A stretch of 34,526 bases of DNA from Actinobacteria bacterium RBG_16_68_21 (GTDB lineage Bacteria; Actinomycetota; Acidimicrobiia; Spongiisociales; UBA11373). Location: assembly GCA_001767695.1 (NCBI GenBank), contig MELR01000007.1, positions 163,255 through 197,780 on the forward strand. Direction: 5' to 3'. This document shows, in pieces, positions 1-9,266 of the stretch (its first letter is position 1; every line of letters begins with the position of its first letter). Made by a program: the position numbers and the translations under genes. The notes beneath the pieces were generated by a model, which searched no databases, was not told the DNA's origin, and saw only the letters and a program-made list of their open reading frames with translations.

Positions 1-1347
1 ACTGGCATCGGCGTCTCGCGCCGCCGCGGCGGCGGCGACCGCATCGGCGAGACAACGCTCCGCGGCATCGATCTCCGGCGCCACGGCCGCCCCGGGGAGC
101 ACCGCCACCATCTGAGCGCACACCGGGCACGGCTCGCCAACCGTCAGATCGGCACGCAGCAACACGGCCCGGTCGGCCTGATGGGCGGCATGCAGGGCGC
201 CTCGCGCCGCCTCCTCAGCGGCGGCGGCATCGGCGACGGCGCCGCGGGCGGCCTCTGCGGAGAGAGTCGCCTCCGCCACCGCGGTCGCCGCCGTCGTCAG
301 CCCCGCCTCGGCGGCGGCCAGCAAGCGACCGGCCTCGTCGACCTCCTTGCGGTCCCGATCCCGCGCGGATGCGGCTGCCCGCAGGGATGCGACCAGATCG
401 GCGGCGCGCTCCAGCGCCTCGCGGCCTCCCACGTCCTCCAGGGCCCTCTCCAGGGCCGTGGCAGCACTAGTGGCGGCCGCCTCGGCTTGAACAGCAGTCG
501 CCTCGGCCTCGGCCATCGCCGCCGCAGCCTCGACGACCTCGGTGAAGATCCCTGCGGTCGCCTCCCGGGTGGGCACCTGGTCGGCCAGGGCATCGAGGGC
601 GGCGAGCTCCTTCGTCAGCGAGGTCGTTCGTGCTTCGGCCTCGCGGATCACATCGTCGGCCTGGCTCACCGCCACCCGCAGGGCTCCCAGTGTTGCCGCC
701 CGCTCCTCGGCCGCCGTCAGCTCCCCCTGCCGGGTCGCCAGCGTCTTGCGGTCGGCCTCGGCAGATGCCCGTCGCTCGACCAGGTGCTGCAGCTTCACCC
801 CCAGGAGGTCGAGCCGGGCCTTGACGGCGTCGCGCATCACGTCGAGGCGTTCGAATCCGAAGACCCCCTTCAGCACCTTGTTCCGCTCGGTGCCGGTCGC
901 CTCGAGGAAGCCGGCGAACTGGTTCTGCGCCAGCAGGACCGAGCGCCGGAAGGCATCGAAGTCCATACCCAGGATCGACTCGATCTGCTCGTTGACCTCG
1001 CGGGCCTTGTCGGCGACCTCGCCAAAGCTGTCCCCATCGAGTCGATAGAGAGCGTGGGCCGAAGCGCCGCCGCGGCGGAGCGACCGGACCGCCTTCCACC
1101 GCACACCGTCGACGTCGAAGGTGAGCGACACGTGGAGGGCGTCGCGCCGCTGATTGATCAGGCTCTTGGTGTCTGCGGCGATGCGCGGAGTCTTCCCGTA
1201 GAGGGCAAAGGCGACGGCGTCGAGGATCGACGACTTGCCGCTGCCGATCGGTCCCACGATCCCGATGAGAGTCCGATCGCCGAATTCGAACGTGGTCTCC
1301 TCGGCGTACGACCGGAAGCCACGCAGAGTCAGCTCACGAGGTCGCAT
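1..1347 (-). CDS. sbcC: Exonuclease SbcCD subunit C (Rad50-like ATPase), C-terminal part outside the window
   Basis: This is the SMC-like ATPase of the SbcCD (Mre11-Rad50) complex, which binds and opens DNA ends for the SbcD nuclease. The window holds the first 449 codons. Residues 27-40 carry the Walker A motif GPIGSGKS (32-39), after the N-terminal pattern LTLRGFRSYAEETTF. A Rad50-like Q-loop region (LLAQNQFAGFL) follows, then a long Ala/Glu/Arg-rich coiled coil. A CPVC zinc hook lies at residues 407-410 (bases 118-129), so the window ends just past the apex of the coil. The ATG at 1347 lies inside the last codons of sbcD (14-base overlap), which indicates translational coupling. The second coil, signature motif and Walker B lie beyond base 1. 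The family call is secure. Confidence 0.95.
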   Translation of the reverse strand, partial: MRPRELTLRGFRSYAEETTFEFGDRTLIGIVGPIGSGKSSILDAVAFALYGKTPRIAADTKSLINQRRDALHVSLTFDVDGVRWKAVRSLRRGGASAHALYRLDGDSFGEVADKAREVNEQIESILGMDFDAFRRSVLLAQNQFAGFLEATGTERNKVLKGVFGFERLDVMRDAVKARLDLLGVKLQHLVERRASAEADRKTLATRQGELTAAEERAATLGALRVAVSQADDVIREAEARTTSLTKELAALDALADQVPTREATAGIFTEVVEAAAAMAEAEATAVQAEAAATSAATALERALEDVGGREALERAADLVASLRAAASARDRDRKEVDEAGRLLAAAEAGLTTAATAVAEATLSAEAARGAVADAAAAEEAARGALHAAHQADRAVLLRADLTVGEPCPVCAQMVAVLPGAAVAPEIDAAERCLADAVAAAAAARDADAS

Positions 1348-2500
1348 CGGTCAACTCGTTCTCGATCTCGCTGAACAGCGCCAGTAGGTCCTCCTCGGGG
1401 TCGGCACCGTGTGCCTCCCGGTGGTAGTCGGCGTACAGATCGATCAGCGGGCGCCCGGCGGTCGCGGGGCGCGCGTCGGCGGGTCGCTCGTACTGGGCCC
1501 GCACCTTGACGACCCCGGCGAAGCGCTCTCGGGCGCGATCCATCAGACCGGGATCGGGCCCGTCGGTGTCGATGGTGAGGTCGAGATAGGCATCGTCGAG
1601 ATCGGTACGCCCCGCCACCTCGTCCCAGGATCCGTTCACCCGGAGCAGCGGCCTCCCCGATCGCAGCGGGACCGAGCGGACGGTTGCCGGAACCCCCGGC
1701 GCGGTGGTGGCCATCACCACCCGCTTCTGCTCGCCGGCCTCGCCGAAGTCGAGCTGGAGCAGCGAGCCGGCGTATTCGGCGGGGACGCGCGCCCCCGGTA
1801 CCGGCTGAGGGGCGTGGATGTGGCCCATGGCCACGTAATCGACGCTGGTGGGGACCGCGCCCTCGGTGGCGGCGTAGGCCTCCCCGATGTGCAACTCGCG
1901 CTCCCCGCGGGGCGCCCCGGCGGCCACCTTCACGCCGCCGACCATGAAGTGGGCGACCAGGAACGTGGCGTCGTCGGAACCCGCCGTCCGCCCCAGCGCC
2001 TTGGAGTACTCCTCGGTGATCCGGCGAATCCGGTCCGCGTACGTCCCGTACCAGTTGTCGGCCCTGGCCATGAAGTCGACCACCTGGGCGGCGCGCAGGA
2101 AGGGAAGACACGCCACATGGGCGGTGCCGTGGGCCGTCTCCACGGTGAGCACCCCGCCCTCGCCGGGGGGCTTGATCCGCCCCACCAGATTCACCCCGAA
2201 GGGGCGCAGGAACGGGGCGAGGGTCTCGAAGAACTCTGGAGCATCATGGTTTCCGGCGACGACCACCACCGGGCGGCGCCCCTCGTCGGCGAGGCGGACC
2301 AGACCGTCGAGGCCGAGACGCAAGGCCTCCACCGGAGGAAGCGGCCGATCGAACAGGTCCCCGCTGTGGAGCACCAGGTCGACGCTCTCGGCCGAAGCGA
2401 TGGCCACCACCTCGTCGACCGCGGCTCGGTACTCCTCGATCCGCTCGTGGCGCTCGAGGCGCTTGCCGATGTGCCAGTCGGAGGTGTGGAGGACCTTCAT
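1334..2500 (-). CDS. sbcD: Exonuclease SbcCD subunit D (Mre11-like metallophosphoesterase)
   Basis: This is the Mn-dependent nuclease subunit of SbcCD, which trims DNA ends and hairpins. The calcineurin-like metal motifs are all present: DWHIG (Asp8, His10), SGDLFD (Asp48), AGNHD (Asn84, His85), a later His184 in VAHFMVGG, and GHIH (226-229). At 388 residues it has normal family length, with the usual C-terminal capping region. It is the third gene of the nurA-herA-sbcD-sbcC series and overlaps sbcC by 14 bases. Between herA and sbcD there are 90 bases containing a heptamer array, so sbcDC could also have its own promoter. No strong -10 box is obvious there. Confidence 0.96.
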   Translation of the reverse strand: MKVLHTSDWHIGKRLERHERIEEYRAAVDEVVAIASAESVDLVLHSGDLFDRPLPPVEALRLGLDGLVRLADEGRRPVVVVAGNHDAPEFFETLAPFLRPFGVNLVGRIKPPGEGGVLTVETAHGTAHVACLPFLRAAQVVDFMARADNWYGTYADRIRRITEEYSKALGRTAGSDDATFLVAHFMVGGVKVAAGAPRGERELHIGEAYAATEGAVPTSVDYVAMGHIHAPQPVPGARVPAEYAGSLLQLDFGEAGEQKRVVMATTAPGVPATVRSVPLRSGRPLLRVNGSWDEVAGRTDLDDAYLDLTIDTDGPDPGLMDRARERFAGVVKVRAQYERPADARPATAGRPLIDLYADYHREAHGADPEEDLLALFSEIENELTDATS

Positions 2501-2543
2501 GCGAAGATCGTCACCCGACTCCCGACGCCCGGCACCCCATCCC

Positions 2544-2585
2544 GAGACGGGAGACGGGAGACGGGAGACCGGAGACGGGAGGCGA
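2544..2585. repeat. Heptamer tandem array A (six units)
   Basis: There are six adjacent seven-base units, GAGACGG three times, then GAGACCG, GAGACGG and GAGGCGA, in the 90-base gap between herA and sbcD inside the resection operon. Complemented and rotated, the main unit reads CCCGTCT, close to the CCCGTCG units of the array at 24215. It is non-coding and has no spacer structure. Its role is unknown. Confidence 0.85.
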
Positions 2586-2590
2586 GCCCA

Positions 2591-4300
2591 CTACAGCCCC
2601 TTGAAGACGTCGTCGCCCTCGTCGGCCACCTCTTCCTTGCGGGTCGCCCACGGTGGGAACGGGAAGTCGACCACCAGCGGCACCGGGATCGACGGCTGGG
2701 AGATCACCATCGTGCCCGGCTTGAGGAGGCGGGCGCGCGCCCTGGTGGAGGGGAGCATCCAGCCGTACTCGGACCGCTCTGCCTCGGCGGCGTCGAGACG
2801 GCCGGTCACTCGCAGCGCGGCGTTCTCCAGCACCTCCGGCGCCACCCGCGACGCGGTCTGTTGAGCGCCGACCAGTAGTACGCCGAGGGAGCGTCCCCGC
2901 TGAGCGATGTCGATCAGCATGTCCTTGATCGGGCTCTGCCCGTCGCGAGGGGCGTACTTGTTCAGCTCGTCGAGCACGACCACCGAGAGGGGGAACCGCT
3001 GGCCGCTCCCCTCCTTCTCGGCGAAGGCCTCGGCGAGCAGCGCCCCCACGACGAAGCGCTGGCCCAGTTCGTGGAGCGACTGGATGCCGACCACCGTTAT
3101 CTGGGCGCGGGCGCGATCGATCCGCCGGCTCTCCCCCGGCTGGATCAGGTACCCGACGCGAACCACCGCGGCGTGGAGGCGGCGCATGAACGCCGACACC
3201 GTTCCCCCCTGCACCCGCCCCGTCCAGCGCGGGTCCGGCTCTCCGTCGACCGGATCGAGGAACTCCTCGAGGGCCGCGGCGAAGCCGTTGAGGTCGGTGA
3301 TGACCCTTTCCCCCGGGTTCGGTTTGACCAGCGCTCCCGGGCCGTGACCCTCCCCAGGGTCGCGCAGCACGATCGCCCCGGGAACACCGGCGACATCGAC
3401 GGCGAAGCGCCGCAGCTGGGACTCGACCCGCTCCGCGACGAACGAGATCTGGTTGCGGGCGTCGGAGGCGTCGGTGAACAGGAACCGGAGCAGGCCCTCG
3501 TCGACGAACTCCCGGGGCGTCCAGGCGAACACCTCCACGTCCTGGCGGCCGGCGATGTCGGGCACGAGCACGTCACCCGAGCGGGGCCGGGGCGGAGCCC
3601 ACAGCGACACCGAAGGGAACGCCTCGGGCTCCACGCCCAACACCGCCCACGCCTCCGCCGCCGCCGGGGAGAAGTCGCGATTCGGCTTGTCGAGCCACAA
3701 CAGGTCCTCGCCCTTCACGTTGAACACCAGGACCCGGAGGTTCTTGCCCGCCTCGCCAACGATGTCGCGCCGCCCGGTGAGCATGCGCAGGAAGAACAGG
3801 GCGAACGAGGTCTTGGTGGCCACCCCGGAGATCCCCGAGATCGACATGTGGCCGCCTTTGCGCCCGTCGAAGAAGTCGAGGTCGACATACACCGGGAGGC
3901 CGTCGCGGCCGAGGCCGACCGGGAGCGGCCTCCCCATCTCGTCGATGTAGAGGGCCTTGTCCCGGGCCTCCCCGGTGGCCCGGGACACCAGACCGCCGGG
4001 ATCGGGGGACACCCACAGCTCGGGATCGACCCGGGTCACCGCCACCTGGGCAGATCGCACCTTGCCCCCGGGCATCGTGCCCTCGTCGGCGATGCGGAAC
4101 GTGTCCGACTCGAATGAGGCCCCCTCGTACACCGCCTCGGCCTCGGTGACGATCCCGTAGGTGGCGACCTCGCCGGCGCCGGGGACGGCGGTGCGCACGA
4201 CGACCAGGTCGTCGAGCTGCAAGTACTGCTCGTCGCCGATGACCACCCGGAACTCGCGGGTGTTGGTGTGCTGGCTCCCCAGAACCCGGCCGACGCTCAT
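2591..4300 (-). CDS. herA: HerA-like DNA-translocase ATPase
   Basis: This is a HerA/DUF87-type ATPase (569 residues), expected to form a hexameric DNA pump that works with the NurA nuclease in end resection. An N-terminal beta-barrel-like HAS region (about residues 1-90) precedes the ATPase core. The Walker A position reads GISGVATKTS (156-165), which departs from GxxxxGK[ST] because the residue before Lys163 is Thr. Walker B is VVVLDELN (Asp444, Glu445). QRGRSLGVLLVGAQQT follows as a sensor/arginine-finger region. The start ATG overlaps the nurA stop as ATGA. Its position between nurA and sbcD strongly supports the assignment. The altered P-loop appears to be a lineage variant, since all other core motifs are intact. 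Confidence 0.9.
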   Translation of the reverse strand: MSVGRVLGSQHTNTREFRVVIGDEQYLQLDDLVVVRTAVPGAGEVATYGIVTEAEAVYEGASFESDTFRIADEGTMPGGKVRSAQVAVTRVDPELWVSPDPGGLVSRATGEARDKALYIDEMGRPLPVGLGRDGLPVYVDLDFFDGRKGGHMSISGISGVATKTSFALFFLRMLTGRRDIVGEAGKNLRVLVFNVKGEDLLWLDKPNRDFSPAAAEAWAVLGVEPEAFPSVSLWAPPRPRSGDVLVPDIAGRQDVEVFAWTPREFVDEGLLRFLFTDASDARNQISFVAERVESQLRRFAVDVAGVPGAIVLRDPGEGHGPGALVKPNPGERVITDLNGFAAALEEFLDPVDGEPDPRWTGRVQGGTVSAFMRRLHAAVVRVGYLIQPGESRRIDRARAQITVVGIQSLHELGQRFVVGALLAEAFAEKEGSGQRFPLSVVVLDELNKYAPRDGQSPIKDMLIDIAQRGRSLGVLLVGAQQTASRVAPEVLENAALRVTGRLDAAEAERSEYGWMLPSTRARARLLKPGTMVISQPSIPVPLVVDFPFPPWATRKEEVADEGDDVFKGL

Positions 4301-5232
4301 GCCGCTCCCCCCGCCAGGGCGGTGCGCAACGCCCGCAGCACCAGGCCGGCATCGCCGAGGCGATGGCGGAGGTCCCGTTCGAGGGCGGCGATCGGCACCA
4401 GGTTCTGCGGCGCCCGCGGGTCGAGGTGGGGCTGTGACGCCAGCAGCGGCAGCACCGCTGCGGACCGGTCGGCGATGGTCACCACCGAGGCCTTGTCGAG
4501 GGCACCCGACGCCTCACAGCGGACGATTCCCGCCCACGAGTGGTCGGCGCCCCGATCGACGAGGCGCACGTACCACGAGTAGCGACGGAACCGGCCCTCG
4601 CCGATGGTGAAGAGCGGGGTCCGATGAGCCCCGGGGAGCAGGCCGACGATGGTGGTGTCGGGCAGGTAGGAGCGGCGGTGGCTCTTCACGTATCCCATCT
4701 TGTCGTTGCGGGTGTATTCGTACAACGGCCCGTCGGCAACGACGAAGTGGCCGGCGTCGGCCAGCTCCTCGGCGATCACCGCCTCGGCGCGCCGCATGGC
4801 GTCGTGGAACGCCCGGATCAGCGAGGCCGGATCGTCGTCGGCCACCGAGGACGACGAGTAGGCCAGCCACTCCGGAAGAGGAGGCATGTCGGGAGCGTGC
4901 CCGTCTCCGAGGACTGCCATCCGCTCGATGTGGCGCACGGTCACCTCGCTGCGTCGCTCCCGCCGATCCCACACCACCGCACCGGCGGCGAACGACCCGC
5001 AGATGCCCGGCACCGGGCCGGAGGGATCGTCGAGCAGTAGTCGGGCATCGATGCGGCGCACCCCGTCGACGAAGGCGACCAGGGGCACGTCGTCGTCGCG
5101 CCCTGCGATCGGCTCCCAGGGACGGTCCTCGACGTCCACGTCGACCGAGCCCTCCGCCGGGGACAGGGCGTCCTCGGGTTCCACGGACGCCCCGTACTCG
5201 GGCGCCCAACCCTCGACGTGCAGGCGGGCCAT
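4297..5232 (-). CDS. nurA: NurA-family nuclease (DNA double-strand break repair)
   Basis: This 311-residue protein resembles NurA, an RNase-H-fold nuclease that acts with HerA on DNA ends. Candidate catalytic positions are Asp56 in AFVDGVRR, Asp167 in VVADGPL, and the GYVKSHR motif with Lys183. A late NLVPIAALERDLRHRL helix with Glu285 matches the C-terminal acidic motif of the family. The ATG at 5232 is preferred over longer upstream readings because a TACCAT box ends 8 bases before it, and because the upstream extension translates a repeat array. The stop overlaps the herA start (ATGA), so the two are translationally coupled. NurA sequences diverge strongly. The operon context raises confidence. 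Confidence 0.82.
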   Translation of the reverse strand: MARLHVEGWAPEYGASVEPEDALSPAEGSVDVDVEDRPWEPIAGRDDDVPLVAFVDGVRRIDARLLLDDPSGPVPGICGSFAAGAVVWDRRERRSEVTVRHIERMAVLGDGHAPDMPPLPEWLAYSSSSVADDDPASLIRAFHDAMRRAEAVIAEELADAGHFVVADGPLYEYTRNDKMGYVKSHRRSYLPDTTIVGLLPGAHRTPLFTIGEGRFRRYSWYVRLVDRGADHSWAGIVRCEASGALDKASVVTIADRSAAVLPLLASQPHLDPRAPQNLVPIAALERDLRHRLGDAGLVLRALRTALAGGAA

Positions 5233-5240
5233 GTGCGGCG

Positions 5241-5246
5241 ATGGTA
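5241..5246 (-). promoter_or_regulatory. -10 box for the nurA-herA-sbcDC operon
   Basis: TACCAT on the minus strand lies 8 bases before the nurA ATG. This is the same box-to-start distance seen at many genes in this window and fits a leaderless or nearly leaderless transcript. Confidence 0.55.
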
Positions 5247-5251
5247 GCCAG

Positions 5252-5335
5252 GGGGTGAGACAGGCCCCGGGAGACAGGGGAACCAGACTCCAGCAAGGTT
5301 GCTCTTGCGGGTGACTGGTGACCGGCGACTCGCGT
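5252..5335. repeat. Heptamer tandem array, weak (twelve units)
   Basis: Twelve seven-base units can be laid end to end between the divergent nurA and UMF1 promoters. The clearest are GACAGGC and GACAGGG, and the series CGGGTGA, CTGGTGA, CCGGCGA at 5308-5328. CGGGTGA complemented is TCACCCG, identical to a unit in the array at 24215. Many other units are degenerate, so the outer limits are uncertain. Confidence 0.55.
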
Positions 5336-5340
5336 AGGGT
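5335..5340 (+). promoter_or_regulatory. -10 box for the UMF1 transporter gene
   Basis: TAGGGT lies 9 bases before the ATG at 5350. A GTG at 5344 is only 3 bases away, too close to follow a start of transcription. A loose -35-like GTGACT lies 18 bases upstream, inside the heptamer array. Confidence 0.45.
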
Positions 5341-5349
5341 CTCGTGGCA

Positions 5350-6696
5350 ATGACTTCGGCGACCGCCGCCAAGAACAACACGCGCACCATCTTCGGGTGG
5401 GCGATGTACGACTGGGCCAACTCGGCGTACACCACCACAACCCTGGCGGTGCTGTTCCCCGCCCTGTTGGTGGACCACATCGTCCCCGCCGCCGGGTATC
5501 GCCTCTTCGGGCTGGTGACCGTGGACGGGGAGCAACTCGGCTCACTCCTCATCGGATTCGGAGCGTTGGCGGTGTTCCTGGTCGGCCCGATCCTCGGGGC
5601 GATCGCCGACTTCTCCGCCTCCAAGAAGCGGTTCCTCCAGGTGACGGCTCTGATCGGATCGCTGTTCGCCACCTCGATGTGGTTCATCGGGGCGGGTGAC
5701 GTGGCGCTGGCGATCACGCTGTTCCTCCTCGCCCAGATGGGATTCGTCGCCAGCGTGGTGTTCTACGACGGGTTCCTCCCCGACATCACCACGCCCGACA
5801 CCATCGACCGGGTGTCGTCGAAGGGTTTCGCCTTCGGCTACCTGGGCGGGGGGCTCAACTTCCTCATCGTGCTCGTCTTCCTGCTGTTCGCCGTCACCGA
5901 CAACCCTCCGGGACTGTCCGAACTCGACGGCGGACGCATCGGCATGGGATTCGCCGGCCTGTGGTGGCTGGCGTTCTCCCTCGTCACCTTCGCCCGTCTC
6001 GAGGAGACCGGTGAGGCCCAGGCGCTTCCCGAGGAGTACCGGAGGTCGCCGAAGGTGGTTGCCTACACCCGGGTCGGCTTCCGCCGCACGGTCGCCACCA
6101 CCAGGCGCCTCCGCGGCTTCCCCGAGCTGGCCCGTTTCGTGCTGGCGTTCATCCTCTACAACGACGGGGTGCAGACCGTGATCGCCATCGCCCCCTTCTA
6201 TGCCAAGGAGACCCTCGACCTGGAGACCAAGACCCTTGCCCTGGGCATCCTCATGGTCCAGGTGATCGCGGTGTTCGGGGCACTGTTCTTCGGGCGGCTC
6301 GCCGATCGCGTCGGCACCAAGGGGGCGATCCTGTGGTCGGTCGGTCTGTGGAGCATCGTGCTCGCCTGGGGCTTCTCCATCCCGGCCGGCCAACAGGTGC
6401 CGTTCTTCGTCCTCGCCGGCCTCATCGGAGCGGTCCTCGGGGGCACCCAGGCGCTGAGTCGGTCGCTGTACGGGTCGATGATCCCCGAGGAGGCCGCCGC
6501 CGAGTTCTACGGGTTCTTCTCGGTGTTCGAGAAGTTCTCGGCGATCATCGGCCCGTTCATCTTCTTCGGGGTCAACGCCGCCACTGGATCATCCCGGGGC
6601 GCCGTCCTTTCGCTCGTGGTCTTCTTCGTCGCCGGGGGAGTGCTGTTGTCCCGGGTCGACGTGGACGAAGCGCGTGCCTCGCGGCTGCGGTGGTAG
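5350..6696 (+). CDS. MFS transporter, UMF1 (Atg22-like) family
   Basis: This is an inner-membrane transporter of the UMF1 branch of the major facilitator superfamily, related to the vacuolar effluxer Atg22. The N-terminus [12 protein letters not shown] is the family signature. It is followed by about twelve hydrophobic segments, with a charged central loop near residues 215-250 ([14 protein letters not shown]). At 448 residues it has normal length. The substrate is unknown; amino acid or metabolite efflux is the usual guess for the family. I chose ATG 5350 over GTG 5344 from the spacing to the TAGGGT box. A second, distinct member lies at 16354-17637. The gene runs just ahead of recQ, with a 13-base gap to the start chosen there. 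Confidence 0.88.
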   Translation: MTSATAAKNNTRTIFGWAMYDWANSAYTTTTLAVLFPALLVDHIVPAAGYRLFGLVTVDGEQLGSLLIGFGALAVFLVGPILGAIADFSASKKRFLQVTALIGSLFATSMWFIGAGDVALAITLFLLAQMGFVASVVFYDGFLPDITTPDTIDRVSSKGFAFGYLGGGLNFLIVLVFLLFAVTDNPPGLSELDGGRIGMGFAGLWWLAFSLVTFARLEETGEAQALPEEYRRSPKVVAYTRVGFRRTVATTRRLRGFPELARFVLAFILYNDGVQTVIAIAPFYAKETLDLETKTLALGILMVQVIAVFGALFFGRLADRVGTKGAILWSVGLWSIVLAWGFSIPAGQQVPFFVLAGLIGAVLGGTQALSRSLYGSMIPEEAAAEFYGFFSVFEKFSAIIGPFIFFGVNAATGSSRGAVLSLVVFFVAGGVLLSRVDVDEARASRLRW

Positions 6697-6709
6697 TTCA
6701 CCGGTGACG

Positions 6710-8425
6710 ATGCCGGTGTCGCCGAGTCCCCCAACTAGCGTCCCCCCGGTGCCCCCTCGCGACGTATCCGGCCAGATCGAAGGCGTGCGTTGCCTGTTCG
6801 ACGCCGGTGAGACCGCCGCCGCGGGCGGCGCCCTCGACCGGTTGCGCAGGGAGTGGCGGCGAGACCCGAGCCGCTTCACTCCCTCGGACCTCACCGCCCT
6901 GAGCGGACTCGCCGCGTCGGTGGCCGCCGCCCGGATCGAGGCCATCGACAAGGTGCTGGCGAACGCGTTCGGCTTCCCCTCGTTTCGGCCGGGGCAGCGC
7001 CAGATCGTCGAGGCGGTCCTCTCCGGCCGTGACTGCATCGGGATCATGCCCACCGGCGCCGGCAAGTCGCTGACCTTCCAACTGGCGGCCCGGATCCTCG
7101 GCGGCACCACCCTGGTGGTGTCGCCGCTGATCGCCCTGATGAAGGATCAGGTCGATGCCCTCGACCAGATGGGTCTCCGGGCCACCTTCGTCAACTCGAG
7201 CCTCGATCCCGCCGAGCGGGCCGAGCGGATCGGACGGATGCGGCGCGGGGAGTACGAGCTGGTGTATGCCGCTCCGGAGGGGTTGGAGGCGTCGGTGGGC
7301 GGGGCGCTCGAGGGTGTCGATCTCCGGCTGATCGCGGTGGACGAGGCGCATTGCATCAGCCAGTGGGGCCACGACTTTCGTCCCGCCTACCGCAACCTGC
7401 GCGGGCTCAAGACCCGCTTCGGCGTGCCGGTGCTGGCGCTCACCGCCACCGCCACCGCCGAGGTGACCGGGGACATCGCCGCGGAGCTGGGCCTGGCGGA
7501 TCCGGTGCAGTTCCGGGGTTCGTTCTTCCGTCCCAACCTGCGGATCCATGTCTTCAAGAAAGGCGACCACGAGGGGAGGCGGGTGCGGGCGCGAGAGTCG
7601 ATCGGGCGGCTCTGCCTGGCCCGGCGCGGCGAGAGCGGGATCGTGTACACGCTGTCGCGAGCATCGGCCGATTCGACCGCGAAGTACTTGCGCGGCCTGG
7701 GAGTCCCGGCACTGGCCTACCACGCCGGACTGGAGGCGGGCCAGCGCGCCGCGGTCCAGGATGCGTTCATCCGCGACGACGTCGACGTGATCTGCGCCAC
7801 GGTCGCTTTCGGGATGGGGATCGACAAGTCGAACGTCCGCTTCGTGATCCACCGCGACATGCCCCGGTCGGTGGAGGGCTACTACCAGGAGATCGGCCGC
7901 GCCGGCCGCGACGGCGTCCCCAGCGACTGCGTCCTGTTCTACTCGTGGGCCGACGTGGTCAGCCTCGATCGGATGACCGCCGGCGAGGACACCGAGGCCG
8001 CTCATCGGGCCCGCGCCCGGGTCATGTTCGATTGGGCGGAGAGCTCCGCGTGCCGTCACCGGAGTCTGGCCGGGTACTTCGGCGAGGAGATCGCCGATTG
8101 CGCGGGCTCCTGCGATGTCTGCACCGCCACGGACCTCCTGGCAACGACCGCCGTGGCGGGTCGGTCGCCGGGCGAGCAGCCGGGTCGGGCCGGGGACGAG
8201 CTGCGTGACGATCCGCTCTTCGAGGCGCTCCGGGTGCTGCGCCGCCGTCTCGCCGACGAGCGCGGCGTGCCCGCATACGTGGTGTTCAGTGACGCCACCC
8301 TGCTGGCGATGACCGCAGCGCGCCCCACCACCGCCGCCGGGTTGGCGGCCCTGCCCGGCGTCGGCCCGATGAAGCTGGAGCGGTTCGGAGCGGCGTTCCT
8401 CGAAGTGCTCACCGCGGGCGGATAA
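6710..8425 (+). CDS. recQ: ATP-dependent DNA helicase, RecQ family
   Basis: This is a 3'-5' superfamily 2 helicase for recombination and repair. The chosen start gives 571 residues. A helical N-terminal extension of about 85 residues precedes [10 protein letters not shown]. Then come Walker A PTGAGKS (about residue 114), the DEAH box in [16 protein letters not shown] (about 210), ALTATAT, the IVYTLSRAS motif and the GxGRAGRDG-like arginine-finger motif [10 protein letters not shown] Cys cluster ([17 protein letters not shown], then SCDVC) is the RecQ zinc-binding module. An HRDC-like domain ends the protein ([18 protein letters not shown]). The start could also be GTG 6704. A reading from 6674 would overlap the transporter and is unlikely. 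Proximity to the resection operon may be coincidental. Confidence 0.93.
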   Translation: MPVSPSPPTSVPPVPPRDVSGQIEGVRCLFDAGETAAAGGALDRLRREWRRDPSRFTPSDLTALSGLAASVAAARIEAIDKVLANAFGFPSFRPGQRQIVEAVLSGRDCIGIMPTGAGKSLTFQLAARILGGTTLVVSPLIALMKDQVDALDQMGLRATFVNSSLDPAERAERIGRMRRGEYELVYAAPEGLEASVGGALEGVDLRLIAVDEAHCISQWGHDFRPAYRNLRGLKTRFGVPVLALTATATAEVTGDIAAELGLADPVQFRGSFFRPNLRIHVFKKGDHEGRRVRARESIGRLCLARRGESGIVYTLSRASADSTAKYLRGLGVPALAYHAGLEAGQRAAVQDAFIRDDVDVICATVAFGMGIDKSNVRFVIHRDMPRSVEGYYQEIGRAGRDGVPSDCVLFYSWADVVSLDRMTAGEDTEAAHRARARVMFDWAESSACRHRSLAGYFGEEIADCAGSCDVCTATDLLATTAVAGRSPGEQPGRAGDELRDDPLFEALRVLRRRLADERGVPAYVVFSDATLLAMTAARPTTAAGLAALPGVGPMKLERFGAAFLEVLTAGG

Positions 8426-8462
8426 CCGGCCGGAGCCGGTCGCGACCTGCTCTACGCGCCGC

Positions 8463-9266
8463 CTACCGCCACCACACCACCTTGCGGCCCTCGAAGAGCT
8501 CGATGAGTGCCTGGTTGACCGGGTCGGGGTTCTCGATCGGCGGCAGATGACCCGCCCCGGGAACGATCGTGGTGCGGGCGCCGGGGATCTCCTTGGCCAT
8601 CGCCTTGGCCACCTCCGGGGGGATCAGTCGATCCTCTTCACCGCCGATGACCAGCGCCGGCACGTTGATCGTGGGCAAGAGAACCGAACGGTCCTTGCGG
8701 TCGCGCATCCCGGTGATCGCCGCCACCAGCGTCTCGTACCGGGTGCCCTCGACCATGGAACGCAACCGGGCCTGGGCGTGCTGGGACGGAGCGGCTCCGA
8801 GCAGCGCGCCGCGCAGTTCGTCGGCAAGACCCCCCCGGCCGGTGTCGAGCAGGCGGTCGATCATGGCGTCCCGTCCCCGCTTCCCCTCGACCGAGTCGGC
8901 GGCCGCCCGGGAATCGATCAGGGTGAGGCTGCGCACCATCGCCGGGCGCAACTCCCACATCGCCAACGCCACGTAGCCGCCCATGGAGATCCCCACCACG
9001 TCTGCGTTACCGCCGCCGAGGGCGTCGATCAGACCGCAGACGTCGTCGGCGAGCATTTCCATGCTCAGCGATCCGTCGACGGTCGGGTCGGACTTGCCGA
9101 ATCCGCGGAGGTCGAGGGCCACGCAGCGGCGCACGTGGGCGAGGCCCTTCAGTTGATCGAGCCACACGCTGTGGTCGAGGGGGAAGCCGTGGACGAACAC
9201 CGCCAGCGGACCTTCACCCGCTTCCCGGTAGAAGAGCATGTTCCCGTTGACCCTGGCGTAGGGCAC
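8463..9266 (-). CDS. Alpha/beta hydrolase
   Basis: This is a 267-residue alpha/beta-fold hydrolase. The oxyanion region HGFPLDHSVW comes first, then LDLRGFGKSD and the nucleophile elbow GISMGG with Ser94. The acidic residue follows in GEEDRLIP, and the catalytic His in GAGHLPPIENP. It resembles 3-oxoadipate enol-lactonase and related esterases, but nothing nearby fixes a substrate. The start is GTG, supported by a GGGAGG ribosome-binding sequence 4 bases upstream. It is convergent with recQ. An inverted repeat (ACCGGC-CGGA-GCCGGT) at the recQ stop might slow transcription there, but it lacks a T run. Confidence 0.9.
   Translation of the reverse strand: MPYARVNGNMLFYREAGEGPLAVFVHGFPLDHSVWLDQLKGLAHVRRCVALDLRGFGKSDPTVDGSLSMEMLADDVCGLIDALGGGNADVVGISMGGYVALAMWELRPAMVRSLTLIDSRAAADSVEGKRGRDAMIDRLLDTGRGGLADELRGALLGAAPSQHAQARLRSMVEGTRYETLVAAITGMRDRKDRSVLLPTINVPALVIGGEEDRLIPPEVAKAMAKEIPGARTTIVPGAGHLPPIENPDPVNQALIELFEGRKVVWWR

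Noticed and set aside
181-1374. Long plus-strand frame opposite sbcC
   Set aside because: It lies antisense to a gene with clear Walker A and zinc-hook motifs, and its Gly/Arg-rich product has no recognisable domain. High GC makes stop codons rare on the opposite strand.
1409-2878. 489-codon plus-strand frame opposite sbcD and herA
   Set aside because: It spans two real minus-strand genes and a repeat array and gives low-complexity Gly/His/Arg-rich protein.
5233-5535. N-terminal extension of nurA
   Set aside because: It would overlap the divergent transporter gene and its promoter and reads through a repeat array. ATG 5232 follows a -10 box.
6698-8059. 453-codon minus-strand frame opposite recQ
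   Set aside because: The recQ motifs are unambiguous and the antisense product is compositionally biased with no known domain.
8420-8440. Intrinsic terminator after recQ
   Set aside because: A short inverted repeat is present, but there is no run of T on either strand and the stem is brief, so I do not call it.
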